From an uncultured Clostridia bacterium (lineage in GTDB: Bacteria > Bacillota > Clostridia > Oscillospirales > Acutalibacteraceae): a stretch of DNA of 64,000 bases. A model generated the notes under the pieces. That model ran no database searches, had not been told where the DNA came from, and saw nothing but the letters and a program-made list of their open reading frames with translations. Positions 25,551-33,432 of the stretch are shown here, piece after piece; positions within the stretch are counted from its first letter, which is position 1, and every line of letters starts with the position of its first letter. The translations under genes and the position numbers were made by a program. Location: assembly GCA_937898625.1 (NCBI GenBank), contig CALEJF010000016.1, forward strand, positions 3,063 through 67,062, written 5' to 3'.

Positions 25551-25788
25551 GATTATGTATCTCGTTGTTTTTATTGGTCCTTTGATTTTAGTGTTAAGCG
25601 TTTAGCCAACTCTTTATTCGTCTTTCACGTTCTTCGTACTCTTTTCTTTTTTCTTCTATTTCAAGTTTCCGTTTGCAAATGCTTGTTAAGTTGAAGTATG
25701 TCGATTTGTGTCAATGTTGTCAATGACGGGGTGCGGGTGTCCGGTGGACACCTCTGCGAAGCAGAAGCACCGACCGAGGCGGCAGCCG
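25551..25788. other. Gene-free stretch with possible decayed coding tail and a GC-rich palindrome cluster
   Basis: No intact gene is seen. On the minus strand between about 25,713 and 25,594 there is a short open stretch of highly charged residues (KRKLEIEEKRKEYEERERR, then IKSWLNA and a stop) that may be the tail of a lost gene. From 25,729 the DNA becomes more G+C-rich and packed with palindromes: GGTGTCC/GGACACC, TCTGC-GAA-GCAGA and GCCGAG-type repeats. Confidence 0.4.
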
Positions 25789-25862
25789 AGACCTCCTTCA
25801 CGGATTCTCATAGTCCTACGAATCTCTTTCGGAATAACAAGCTTTTAAATCGTGCAATTTTA
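25789..25862 (-). pseudogene. Fragment of a spoVT/abrB-like DNA-binding domain
   Basis: Read on the minus strand, 25,791-25,842 encodes KLVIPKEIRRTMRIREG, nearly the same as residues of SpoVT encoded at 24,353-24,405 (RVVIPKEIRRTMRIREG). About 45 of 50 bases agree. Degraded homology continues upstream (ATTGCACGATTTAAA against the intact gene), with an in-frame stop and small indels. Downstream the similarity ends abruptly in a G+C-rich palindrome. There is no start codon and no second domain, so this is a remnant of a duplication or an import. Confidence 0.8.
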
Positions 25863-25927
25863 TGTTGAATTTTGCATTTTGTTGTAATATAATATGTTTT
25901 AGTTTTTTTAGAGAGGAGGCAAAGCAA

Positions 25928-27172
25928 ATGAGTTTATTCGGCGGTGCAATTACCGTGTCAGGTGTTTCATTTTTGTTGTTTTGCGTCTTTTCTATTCTCG
26001 TTTTAGGTTACGCCTTGGGCAGAATAAAAATCAAGGGCATTTCTCTTGGGGATGCAGGTGTTTTTATTATTGCATTGCTATTTGGTGTTTTCTTTTACGA
26101 GCCTTTGGAAAATCAACTTGGAGTGAGTCTTACGGGTAAATCCCTTGAGATTATCGAAAGTTTAGGTCTTATCCTTTTTGTAAGTTCTGTTGGATTTATT
26201 GCAGGACCCGGATTTTTCAGTAATTTGAAGAAAAATTTTAAATCCTATGCACTTTTAAGTTTTGCCATTGTTCTTGCAGGTGGTTTGTCTGCCATAGGTT
26301 GTATTTTCGTAGGCAGAGCAATTGGCTTTGGCTCGTCCATTGAAACAAGCGAGGGCTTTACTGCTATGATTGTGGGGCTTTTGTCAGGCTCAATCACCTC
26401 AACTCCTGCTTTTGCGGCTGCAAAGGCTACCGTTGCAGAGGAATATACAAACTTAGTTTCCGTAGGCCACGGAATTTCATATATCTTTGGTGTTGTGGGA
26501 ATTGTCCTCTTTGTACAGATTATTCCAAAGCTCACAAAAGCAGATATGGCAGAGGAAAGAGCAAAAATATCTCTTAATAAGGCAACTGCTTCGGAAAAAG
26601 CATATAATGGCAAATTGATTAAGCTTGATACTCACGGACTGGCAGTATTTTTTCTTGCATCAGTTTTGGGTGTTCTTTTGGGTAAAATCACCATTCCTTT
26701 AAGCAGTAATGGTTTTGATGGTGCTTGTTTCTCACTAACTACTACGGGCGGATGTCTTTTAGCATCCTTAATCTTTGGCCATTTCGGCAGAATTGGTAAA
26801 CTTTGCATTATTCCGGAGCAATCAACACTTAAACTTTTCAGGGAATTGGGACTTATACTGTTCCTTGTGGGTGCAGGAATTCCCGGTGGTGCAGATTTTA
26901 TAGCAAACTTTGACCCAATGTATTTTATCTATGGCATTATAATGACTATTATTCCATTACTTGTGGGATACTTCTTCGCAAAATATGTACTTAAACTCAG
27001 TTTGCTTAATAATTTAGGTGCAATAACAGGTGGCAGAACAAGCACTCCTGCCTTGGGAACACTTATCTCAGTAGCAGGAACAGAGGATGTTGTTTCAGCC
27101 TATGCAGCGACCTATCCCGTGTCACTTATTTTAGTTGTAATTGTTTCCCAGTTAATTATTATTCTCTTTTAA
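25928..27172 (+). CDS. AspT/YidE/YbjL-family antiporter
   Basis: A 414-residue membrane protein with ~10-11 helices and the duplicated antiporter domain of the aspartate:alanine exchanger (AAE) type. Visible features are GLILFVSSVGFIAGPGFF in the first repeat and LGLILFLVGAGIPGGADFI in the second. Repeat-specific GLLSGSITSTPAFAAA and GAITGGRTSTPALGTL loops are also present. The TrkA-C-like cytosolic domains of the larger E. coli relatives are absent. The ATG at 25928 is chosen because AGAGGAGG lies 8 bp before it; the frame is open upstream to 25862. The substrate is unknown, perhaps a carboxylate or amino acid. A terminator follows. Confidence 0.85.
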   Translation: MSLFGGAITVSGVSFLLFCVFSILVLGYALGRIKIKGISLGDAGVFIIALLFGVFFYEPLENQLGVSLTGKSLEIIESLGLILFVSSVGFIAGPGFFSNLKKNFKSYALLSFAIVLAGGLSAIGCIFVGRAIGFGSSIETSEGFTAMIVGLLSGSITSTPAFAAAKATVAEEYTNLVSVGHGISYIFGVVGIVLFVQIIPKLTKADMAEERAKISLNKATASEKAYNGKLIKLDTHGLAVFFLASVLGVLLGKITIPLSSNGFDGACFSLTTTGGCLLASLIFGHFGRIGKLCIIPEQSTLKLFRELGLILFLVGAGIPGGADFIANFDPMYFIYGIIMTIIPLLVGYFFAKYVLKLSLLNNLGAITGGRTSTPALGTLISVAGTEDVVSAYAATYPVSLILVVIVSQLIIILF

Positions 27173-27187
27173 ATATATATTAATCAA

Positions 27188-27236
27188 TAAAGGACTTTCG
27201 GTTTTGATTTCCGTAAGTCCTTTTATTTTTTTATTT
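27188..27236 (+). terminator. Terminator of the antiporter gene
   Basis: AAAGGACTT/AAGTCCTTT with an inner CGG/CCG pair is followed by TTTTATTTTTTT. Confidence 0.85.
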
Positions 27237-27316
27237 TTCTTGAAACAAAATGCAATTTTTGCTACTCTTATATTATGAAAGGGATTTTTTAACAACTTTT
27301 GTTGGGAGGTATGATT

Positions 27317-27817
27317 ATGAGTAAAGAAATTAAAAAGCTTGTCCTATCTGCTATGGCAGGGGATAAGAATGCTTATGGCAACTTGTATGAAAATTTTGCT
27401 ACTGATATGTATCGGTTTGCTCTTGCTGTGTGCAAAAACAGTTTCGATGCACAGGACGCTGTGCAGGAAACAGCAATTTCCGTATTTAAAAGTATATCAT
27501 CCCTAAAAAATCCCGATAAATTCAAATCCTACCTTTTCTCGTCCCTTTCAAATACCTGTAAAAGAATTTTATCTAAAAACAACAATACAAACGAGTTTGA
27601 AGACACGGGCTACATTGATAGTGAAATTGAGTTTTCAATTCCCGTCCGTGAGGCGTTGGAAAAGCTTGATGATGTTTCAAAGGAGATTGTTCTTTTGTCC
27701 GTTGTTGCAGGGTTCAAATCCCACGAAATCGGCAGAATAATGGATTTGCCGTCAGCAACAGTCAGAACAAAGCAAAAACGCGCCTTATCAAAACTCAGAG
27801 AGGAGTTGGAATTATGA
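27317..27817 (+). CDS. ECF-type RNA polymerase sigma factor
   Basis: A 166-residue sigma-70 family protein of the extracytoplasmic-function class. Region 2 is seen in NLYENFATDMYRFALAVCKN and FDAQDAVQETAISVFKSI. Region 4 with its helix-turn-helix is at the end: GFKSHEIGRIMDLPSATVR, then TKQKRALSKLREELEL. The ATG at 27317 is chosen because the GGGAGG site fits it better than upstream starts at 27299 and 27311. The stop overlaps the ATG of the next gene by 4 bp (ATGA). That neighbour is a membrane protein with an N-terminal cytosolic part, suggesting a sigma/anti-sigma pair. Confidence 0.92.
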   Translation: MSKEIKKLVLSAMAGDKNAYGNLYENFATDMYRFALAVCKNSFDAQDAVQETAISVFKSISSLKNPDKFKSYLFSSLSNTCKRILSKNNNTNEFEDTGYIDSEIEFSIPVREALEKLDDVSKEIVLLSVVAGFKSHEIGRIMDLPSATVRTKQKRALSKLREELEL

Positions 27818-29904
27818 AAAAAGATATAAAAAATGCACTTGATGAAAAAATGCAGGTCAAATTACCTGAAAATCTTGATAAAGAAAATATCTTATCAGAA
27901 TTAGAAAACACAGAAACTAATGTTATAGAAATGCCAAAGAAAAAGAATACGGCAAAGAAGATTTTACCGATTGCAGCATCATTTATGGTGGTTGTGGGTC
28001 TTGTGGGAATGTATTTCGGTTTAGGAATAGGTGATAAAAACACACCTGCTTTAAACGAAAATGCAGAAGTTCAGCAATACGAGTCCTATGACAAAATTTA
28101 TGAGAGATTTGACGAACTCCATAAGGAAAGCAAAAAAGACAATATCCTTAACGGATTTTTCGAATATGCAGATGAGGAAATTGCTGAGGGTGATATGTTA
28201 GCAGGTGATAGTGCAGCACCCGAATCAGCAGTTGGCGGAAGTGCTGTAACCGACGATGCTGCTGTTAATATAAATGGCAGCTCCAATAAGGATTTTGGTC
28301 AGACCAACACCCAGGAAAAGGATGTTGATGAAGGCGACATTATCAAAACTGACGGCAATTATCTCTATGTTGTAAATTCAGGATTGAATTCACCTGTTTC
28401 CATAGTCCAATTAGAAAATGGCGAAATGAAAAAGGTGGCAGACATTACTCTTGAAGAAGGCAAGAATATAACTGATATATATATCTATAATAATCGTCTT
28501 GTAATCCTTGGCAATTGTCACCGTCAAAAGGAAAAGACCAAGACAAATTCAACTGATGATGTAGCAGAAATCTATACTGATAGTTGCGTTGTATCATGGG
28601 GCGATACTTTTGTAGAAATTTATGATGTTACAGATAAAGCATCTCCTGAAAAAGTGACAGAATATGTGCAGAACGGCAATATAGAATCAAGCCGAATGAT
28701 AGGTTCAAAACTTTATACAATCAGCACATATTATGTAAATGTTCGCGGTGAAAACTATCGTGATGATTGCATACCTGAATTTGCAGTTAACGGTGTGTGT
28801 GAAAAAGTTCCTGCAGATGGTATTTCTATTGTAGAAGATACAAAGTCTACAACGTATGCACTGATTACAACTCTTGATGTTGAAAAAGACAAAGAGCCTC
28901 AATGTGAAGCAGTTTTAGGACAATGCGATAAATTATATGCATCTTCAAAAGGATTATTTTTAAGTGAAACTAATTGGGACGACAAATCACAGGAAACAAC
29001 AAAAGTTTATCGTTTTGAATACACAGAAAAAGGTGTAGAATACAAGTGCAAGGGTGAAGTCCCTGGTTACATCAACAACCAATTCTCAATGAGCTATGAC
29101 GGTGAGTATTTCCGAATCGCAACAACACAGAATAAGACCGTTGTTGACGGGTTTAGTATTACAATGTCCGTTGATGAAAGAGCAAACAACCTTTATATTC
29201 TTAACAATGATATGAAGATTGTAGGTAAGGTTGAAGATTTGGCAAAGGGCGAATCGATTAAATCAGTGCGTTTTGTAGGTAATATGGCTTATGTTGTTAC
29301 ATTCCGCCAGACAGACCCATTGTTTGTAATTGATTTGAGTAACCCTGAAAGGCCAACTGTTAAAGGAGAACTGAAAATACCGGGCTTTTCAGAGTATCTT
29401 CACCCGATAGCTGATGGCTATTTAATTGGTGTTGGTAAGGATGGTACGCAAACGGGTGCGACGGACGATTGCAAAGTTTCACTTTTCAATGTGACAAATC
29501 CTTACGAGCCAAAGGAAACAGTTTCAATTCCTGTTACAGGTGATAATGGATATTCTTACACGGAAGTTGCCTATAATCATAAGTTATATATAAATCTTTC
29601 CCAGTCCGATTTCGCAGTGCCGTTCACGGTGGATACTTATTGGAATAACGGAAGGCTCTTGCAGGGCAACTACTATATCAGATATAACTTTGAAAATGGT
29701 AATCTCAAAGAGGTTGTAAGGTATGACCTTGGCGAAGATGTTGTTCAGGTTTTGGGCGCAACCTATGTTGAGAATAATTTCTATGTAGTGACTTTAAAAC
29801 GAGGACAGGGTGTTGAAATTATGTCATTTGATTTGAACACTAACGAAAAAACAGGCTCCCTGCAGACTTTTAAATGGAAAAATGCATATGGAAATAAAGA
29901 TTAG
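27814..29904 (+). CDS. Membrane-anchored beta-propeller protein, probable anti-sigma partner
   Basis: A 696-residue protein. Residues 1-48 are cytosolic and charged (MKKDIKNALDEKMQVKLPE, then lysine-rich). A membrane helix spans ~49-70 (KILPIAASFMVVVGLVGMYF). A long extracellular part follows: an acidic linker (~80-160) and then a C-terminal beta-propeller domain. The propeller has repeated YLYVVNSG, RLVILGN, AYVVTFRQTDPLFVIDLSN and NFYVVTLKRGQG blades. This matches the secreted beta-propeller family seen next to ECF sigma factors in Firmicutes. The overlap with the sigma gene and the anti-sigma-like topology support control of that sigma by a surface signal, which is an inference. Confidence 0.82.
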   Translation: MKKDIKNALDEKMQVKLPENLDKENILSELENTETNVIEMPKKKNTAKKILPIAASFMVVVGLVGMYFGLGIGDKNTPALNENAEVQQYESYDKIYERFDELHKESKKDNILNGFFEYADEEIAEGDMLAGDSAAPESAVGGSAVTDDAAVNINGSSNKDFGQTNTQEKDVDEGDIIKTDGNYLYVVNSGLNSPVSIVQLENGEMKKVADITLEEGKNITDIYIYNNRLVILGNCHRQKEKTKTNSTDDVAEIYTDSCVVSWGDTFVEIYDVTDKASPEKVTEYVQNGNIESSRMIGSKLYTISTYYVNVRGENYRDDCIPEFAVNGVCEKVPADGISIVEDTKSTTYALITTLDVEKDKEPQCEAVLGQCDKLYASSKGLFLSETNWDDKSQETTKVYRFEYTEKGVEYKCKGEVPGYINNQFSMSYDGEYFRIATTQNKTVVDGFSITMSVDERANNLYILNNDMKIVGKVEDLAKGESIKSVRFVGNMAYVVTFRQTDPLFVIDLSNPERPTVKGELKIPGFSEYLHPIADGYLIGVGKDGTQTGATDDCKVSLFNVTNPYEPKETVSIPVTGDNGYSYTEVAYNHKLYINLSQSDFAVPFTVDTYWNNGRLLQGNYYIRYNFENGNLKEVVRYDLGEDVVQVLGATYVENNFYVVTLKRGQGVEIMSFDLNTNEKTGSLQTFKWKNAYGNKD

Positions 29905-30115
29905 AGATGTTTTTGTAGGTGCTGTTACAGCAATAATTACTTGGCTCTTATTAAGTTATGTTTTCTTCCCGATTAAACTTTCAGCACCTGCAAATGAGTA
30001 TTTTATGGCAACCATTACCCATATGGTACCTTTAAAAGCAGTAATAACCATAGTTTTTGTACTCACAGCTGTTTTTATTTGTGAACAAAAAATTAAAAAG
30101 AATAAAAATAAATGA
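29882..30115 (+). CDS. Small two-helix membrane protein
   Basis: A 77-residue protein overlapping the previous gene by 23 bp in another frame. Two membrane helices are predicted, residues ~11-30 and ~48-68, with a lysine-rich tail. No named family was recognised. The ribosome-binding site is weak (GGAAAA), so expression likely depends on coupling to the propeller gene. It might be the third member of the sigma/anti-sigma unit. An alternative start is the ATG at 29888. Confidence 0.55.
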   Translation: MHMEIKIRDVFVGAVTAIITWLLLSYVFFPIKLSAPANEYFMATITHMVPLKAVITIVFVLTAVFICEQKIKKNKNK

Positions 30116-30133
30116 AAACAAAACTATCCCTCA

Positions 30134-30162
30134 TTGACAAAAATTCCCTTAGGTGATATACT
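30134..30162 (+). promoter_or_regulatory. Promoter of the manganese riboswitch transcript
   Basis: TTGACA (30134-30139), 17 bp and TATACT (30157-30162) form a near-consensus promoter. Transcription would start near 30,169. Confidence 0.75.
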
Positions 30163-30168
30163 AAATTT

Positions 30169-30300
30169 GTTATAAATCCCAAGGGGAGTAGCTTATTTAC
30201 GATAATCAACATTCGCCTTTTTACGGCTGGTTATCGTTCCTGAAACTCAGGTAGCAAGACCTTCGGCAGATAAATACTGCAGGAGGTCTTTTTTAATATT
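30169..30300 (+). ncRNA. yybP-ykoY-type manganese riboswitch
   Basis: The hallmark AAGGGGAGTAGC (30181-30192) starts the aptamer. A paired ACGATAA/TTATCGT arm follows (~30199-30237). The conserved tail GTAGCAAGACCTTCGGC leads into a terminator hairpin AGACCT/AGGTCT (30257-30262 with 30284-30289) and a T-run. This family senses Mn2+ and commonly controls P-type ATPases and other Mn2+ exporters, which fits the ATPase gene downstream. Confidence 0.87.
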
Positions 30301-30424
30301 GTATAAATTATTGCAAATACCTACGGACAGAAATTACAATTTGTCCCTTGTTAAAATGGCGTTTGCATTGTAAAATGTTGTATAAATTTATTGCGAAAGC
30401 AAAAAAATATAAAGAGGTGTTTTT

Positions 30425-33115
30425 ATGAAGCATTATCTTCATGAAGTCAACGATGTTTTTGCAGAAGTAAAGAGTAGCGAAGCCGGTCTTACAACTGCTG
30501 AAGCTGAAAAGCGACTTCAGGAAAACGGAAAGAATAAGTTGGCAGAGGCTAAAAAGCAATCAATGCTTTCTCGCTTTGTTGACCAGCTTAAAGACCCAAT
30601 GATTATCATTTTGCTTGTTGCAGCTGTTATTTCTGCTGTAACAGAGTTTATTGAGCACGACCCTAGTACCGGTATGTATGTGCCAACAGACTCAATTATC
30701 ATTCTTGTTGTTGTTCTTATTAATGCAGTTCTTGGTGTTATTCAGGAAAGCAAGGCTGAAAAAGCAGTTGAGGCGTTGCAGAAAATGTCTGCCGCAACAA
30801 CAAAAGTTCTTCGTGACGGTAAGGTTGAAACCGTTAAGAGCGAAGATTTGGTTGTAGGCGATGTTATTCTTCTTGATGCAGGTGATGCAATTCCTGCCGA
30901 CTGTCGTATTTTCGAGTGTGCAAGTATGAAAATTGAGGAAGCAGCTCTTACAGGTGAGTCCGTTCCTGTTACAAAACTTGTAAATGCTCTTATGGGTAAA
31001 AATGACAGCGACGAGGTTGCTCTTGGTGACCGTAAGAATATGGCATATATGGGCTCAACTCTTGTTTATGGCCGTGGTAAGGCAGTTGTTGTTGCTACCG
31101 GTATGGACACAGAGATGGGTAAAATTGCAAATGCTATTACTCTTGCAGAAGAAGGTAAAACTCCTCTCGAAATTAAACTTGAACAGCTTTCAAAGGTGCT
31201 TACAAAACTCGTTATCGGTGTTTGCGTAGTTATCTTTGCATACAATATTATTTCAAAAATCATTATCGGTGGCAGCACAGAATATTTTGATGTTGCTTTA
31301 CACTCATTTATTGCTGCTATTGCATTGGCTGTTGCCGCAATTCCTGAGGGACTTGTTGCAGTTATGACAATCGTTCTTTCAATTGGCGTTACAAATATGT
31401 CAAAGAAAAATGCCATTATTCGTAAAATGACAGCCGTTGAAACACTTGGTTGTACACAGATTATCTGTTCTGACAAGACAGGTACTCTTACACAGAATGT
31501 TATGACAGTTGTTGACCACTATGCTCCAAACGAGCAACAGTTGGCAACTGCTATGGCTCTTTGCACAAATGCTGAAGTTGCAGAAGATGGAAAGAGCACA
31601 GGTGAACCTGACGAAGTAGCCCTCATTAACTATGCAGCAACACTTGACCTTCCAAAAGCTAAGTTGGTCGTTGCATATCCGAGAGTTGGCGAAGTTCCTT
31701 TCGACTCAGGCAGAAAGATGATGTCAACTGTTCATGCTAAGGGCAATGAATTTGTTCAGTTTACAAAGGGTGCTCCTGACGAAATTCTCAAGAAGTGTAC
31801 CCATGTTGACATTAACGGCGAAGTTTATGAAATGAACGACGAGTTCCGTGCAAAAATCATGGAAGAAAATACAAGAATGGGTAACAAAGCCCTTCGTGTA
31901 TTTGCCGTTGCATATAAAACTTATGATAAAGCACCTGAAACATACGATTCAGAATCTCTTGAATTTGATATGACATTTATCGGTCTTACAGGTATGATTG
32001 ACCCTGTTCGTCCTGAAGTTAAGGATGCTATTGTTGAGTGCCGTGGTGCAGGTATCAAGCCTATTATGATTACAGGTGACCATATTAACACAGCAAAGGC
32101 TATTGCCCGTGAACTTGGTATTCTCACAGATGATAGTCAGGCTATGATGGGTGCTGATATTGATAAATATTCAGACGAAGAATTTGAAAAAATCGTTGAA
32201 AACATTTGCGTTTATGCTCGTGTTCAGCCAGAACATAAGACAAGAATTGTTAATGCTTGGAGAAACAAGGGCTATGTTACCGCTATGACAGGTGACGGCG
32301 TTAATGATGCTCCATCAATTAAGAGTGCTGACATCGGCGTTGGTATGGGTATTACAGGTACTGATGTTACAAAGAATGTTGCAGATATGGTTCTCGCAGA
32401 TGACAATTTTGCAACAATCGTTTCAGCAGTAGGTGAAGGCAGAAGAATTTACGACAACATCCGTAAAGCAATTCAGTTCCTTCTCGGCTCAAACCTTTCA
32501 GAGGTTGTTTCAATCTTCTTTGCAACAATTATGAACTTTACCATTCTCCGTGCACCACATCTTCTCTTTATCAACCTTGTAACAGACTGTTTCCCGGCAC
32601 TTGCTCTCGGTCTTGAAAAACCGGAAGCAGATATTATGAGAAGAAAACCAAGAAGTAAGAATGACGGTGTTTTTGCAGGCGGACTTGGTTTTGACTGTGC
32701 ATATCAGGGTATAATCGTTTCTGTTCTTACAGTTATCGCTTTCTATATCGGCGAATTTATTGAAACAGGCCATCTTGCTTTCTATAATATTCAGGATAGC
32801 GCAGATGGTATGACAATGGCATTCTTCACAATGGCAATGTGCGAAATTTTCCATTCATTCAATATGCGTTCACAGCGCGGTTCAGCAGTTGCAATGCTCT
32901 TTAAGGGACACCACAATATTGCACTTTATGGTGCTATGGTTGGTTCATTCCTTCTTACAACAGCAGTTGTTGAAATTCCATTCCTTGCAAATATGTTCGA
33001 ATTCACTCAACTTTCAGGACTTGAATATGCAATTTCACTCGGACTTGCATTCCTCATTATCCCAATTGTTGAAATCGTAAAAGCAATTCAGAGAATGGCA
33101 TCTAAAAACAAATAA
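30425..33115 (+). CDS. P-type Ca2+/Mn2+-type cation-transporting ATPase (PMCA/SERCA class)
   Basis: An 896-residue P2-type ATPase that pumps divalent cations out using ATP. An N-terminal cation-ATPase domain is present. The actuator motif is LTGESVPV. The helix-4 motif is AIPEGLVAVMTIVLSIG. The phosphorylation site is CSDKTGTLTQN and the hinge is AMTGDGVNDAPS. The C-terminal membrane half has GSNLSEVVSIFFATI and LLFINLVTDCFPALALGLE, typical of calcium-type pumps. The Mn2+ riboswitch upstream suggests that manganese export is at least one role. AAAGAGGTG precedes the ATG, and a strong terminator follows. Confidence 0.95.
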   Translation: MKHYLHEVNDVFAEVKSSEAGLTTAEAEKRLQENGKNKLAEAKKQSMLSRFVDQLKDPMIIILLVAAVISAVTEFIEHDPSTGMYVPTDSIIILVVVLINAVLGVIQESKAEKAVEALQKMSAATTKVLRDGKVETVKSEDLVVGDVILLDAGDAIPADCRIFECASMKIEEAALTGESVPVTKLVNALMGKNDSDEVALGDRKNMAYMGSTLVYGRGKAVVVATGMDTEMGKIANAITLAEEGKTPLEIKLEQLSKVLTKLVIGVCVVIFAYNIISKIIIGGSTEYFDVALHSFIAAIALAVAAIPEGLVAVMTIVLSIGVTNMSKKNAIIRKMTAVETLGCTQIICSDKTGTLTQNVMTVVDHYAPNEQQLATAMALCTNAEVAEDGKSTGEPDEVALINYAATLDLPKAKLVVAYPRVGEVPFDSGRKMMSTVHAKGNEFVQFTKGAPDEILKKCTHVDINGEVYEMNDEFRAKIMEENTRMGNKALRVFAVAYKTYDKAPETYDSESLEFDMTFIGLTGMIDPVRPEVKDAIVECRGAGIKPIMITGDHINTAKAIARELGILTDDSQAMMGADIDKYSDEEFEKIVENICVYARVQPEHKTRIVNAWRNKGYVTAMTGDGVNDAPSIKSADIGVGMGITGTDVTKNVADMVLADDNFATIVSAVGEGRRIYDNIRKAIQFLLGSNLSEVVSIFFATIMNFTILRAPHLLFINLVTDCFPALALGLEKPEADIMRRKPRSKNDGVFAGGLGFDCAYQGIIVSVLTVIAFYIGEFIETGHLAFYNIQDSADGMTMAFFTMAMCEIFHSFNMRSQRGSAVAMLFKGHHNIALYGAMVGSFLLTTAVVEIPFLANMFEFTQLSGLEYAISLGLAFLIIPIVEIVKAIQRMASKNK

Positions 33116-33135
33116 ATTAAAAACACCAATAAAAC

Positions 33136-33168
33136 AAAAACTCCTACCTTAAAAGGTGGGAGTTTTTG
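33136..33168 (+). terminator. Terminator of the P-type ATPase gene
   Basis: A 14-bp stem AAAACTCCTACCTT/AAGGTGGGAGTTTT is followed by a T-run. Confidence 0.9.
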
Positions 33169-33197
33169 CGTCCATACGGACAAAAAGGAGAATGAAA

Positions 33198-33257
33198 ATG
33201 AAATTGGGTTCAACGATAATCGAATGGTGTAATTTGTTTTTGGGTTTTATCATATGA
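33198..33257 (+). CDS. Possible 19-residue hydrophobic small protein
   Basis: An ATG with AAAGGAG 7 bp before it opens a 19-codon frame: MKLGSTIIEWCNLFLGFII. The peptide is hydrophobic and could be membrane-active or a leader peptide. There is no promoter that I can point to between the terminator at 33,168 and the start, which counts against it. The rest of the 33,169-33,432 gap shows only the next gene's promoter. Confidence 0.25.
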   Translation: MKLGSTIIEWCNLFLGFII

Positions 33258-33374
33258 ACCACTGTATAAAATATATCAGATAATTGTTTTTAAAAAATAG
33301 ATATTTGATTAATAAACTGTTAAATCTGATTTTGTAAGATTTTTGTAATAATTATTAAGGAATTGTAACAAGTG

Positions 33375-33402
33375 TTGAAAATATGCTTTATTAAGATATA
33401 AT
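33375..33402 (+). promoter_or_regulatory. Promoter of the O-antigen-ligase-like gene
   Basis: TTGAAA (33375-33380), 16 bp and TATAAT (33397-33402) lie 31 bp before the ATG. Confidence 0.6.
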
Positions 33403-33432
33403 TAAAGTGATAAATTATAGGGGAATATTCTT

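Noticed and set aside
25485..25694. Plus-strand open frame of 69 codons after the PH-like membrane gene
   Set aside because: It starts inside the previous gene and crosses its terminator. The composition is low-complexity Phe/Leu and no ribosome-binding site is present.
30308..30559. Minus-strand open frame of 83 codons before the P-type ATPase
   Set aside because: It overlaps the ATPase start and the gap after the riboswitch terminator, with no ribosome-binding site and shadow-like composition.
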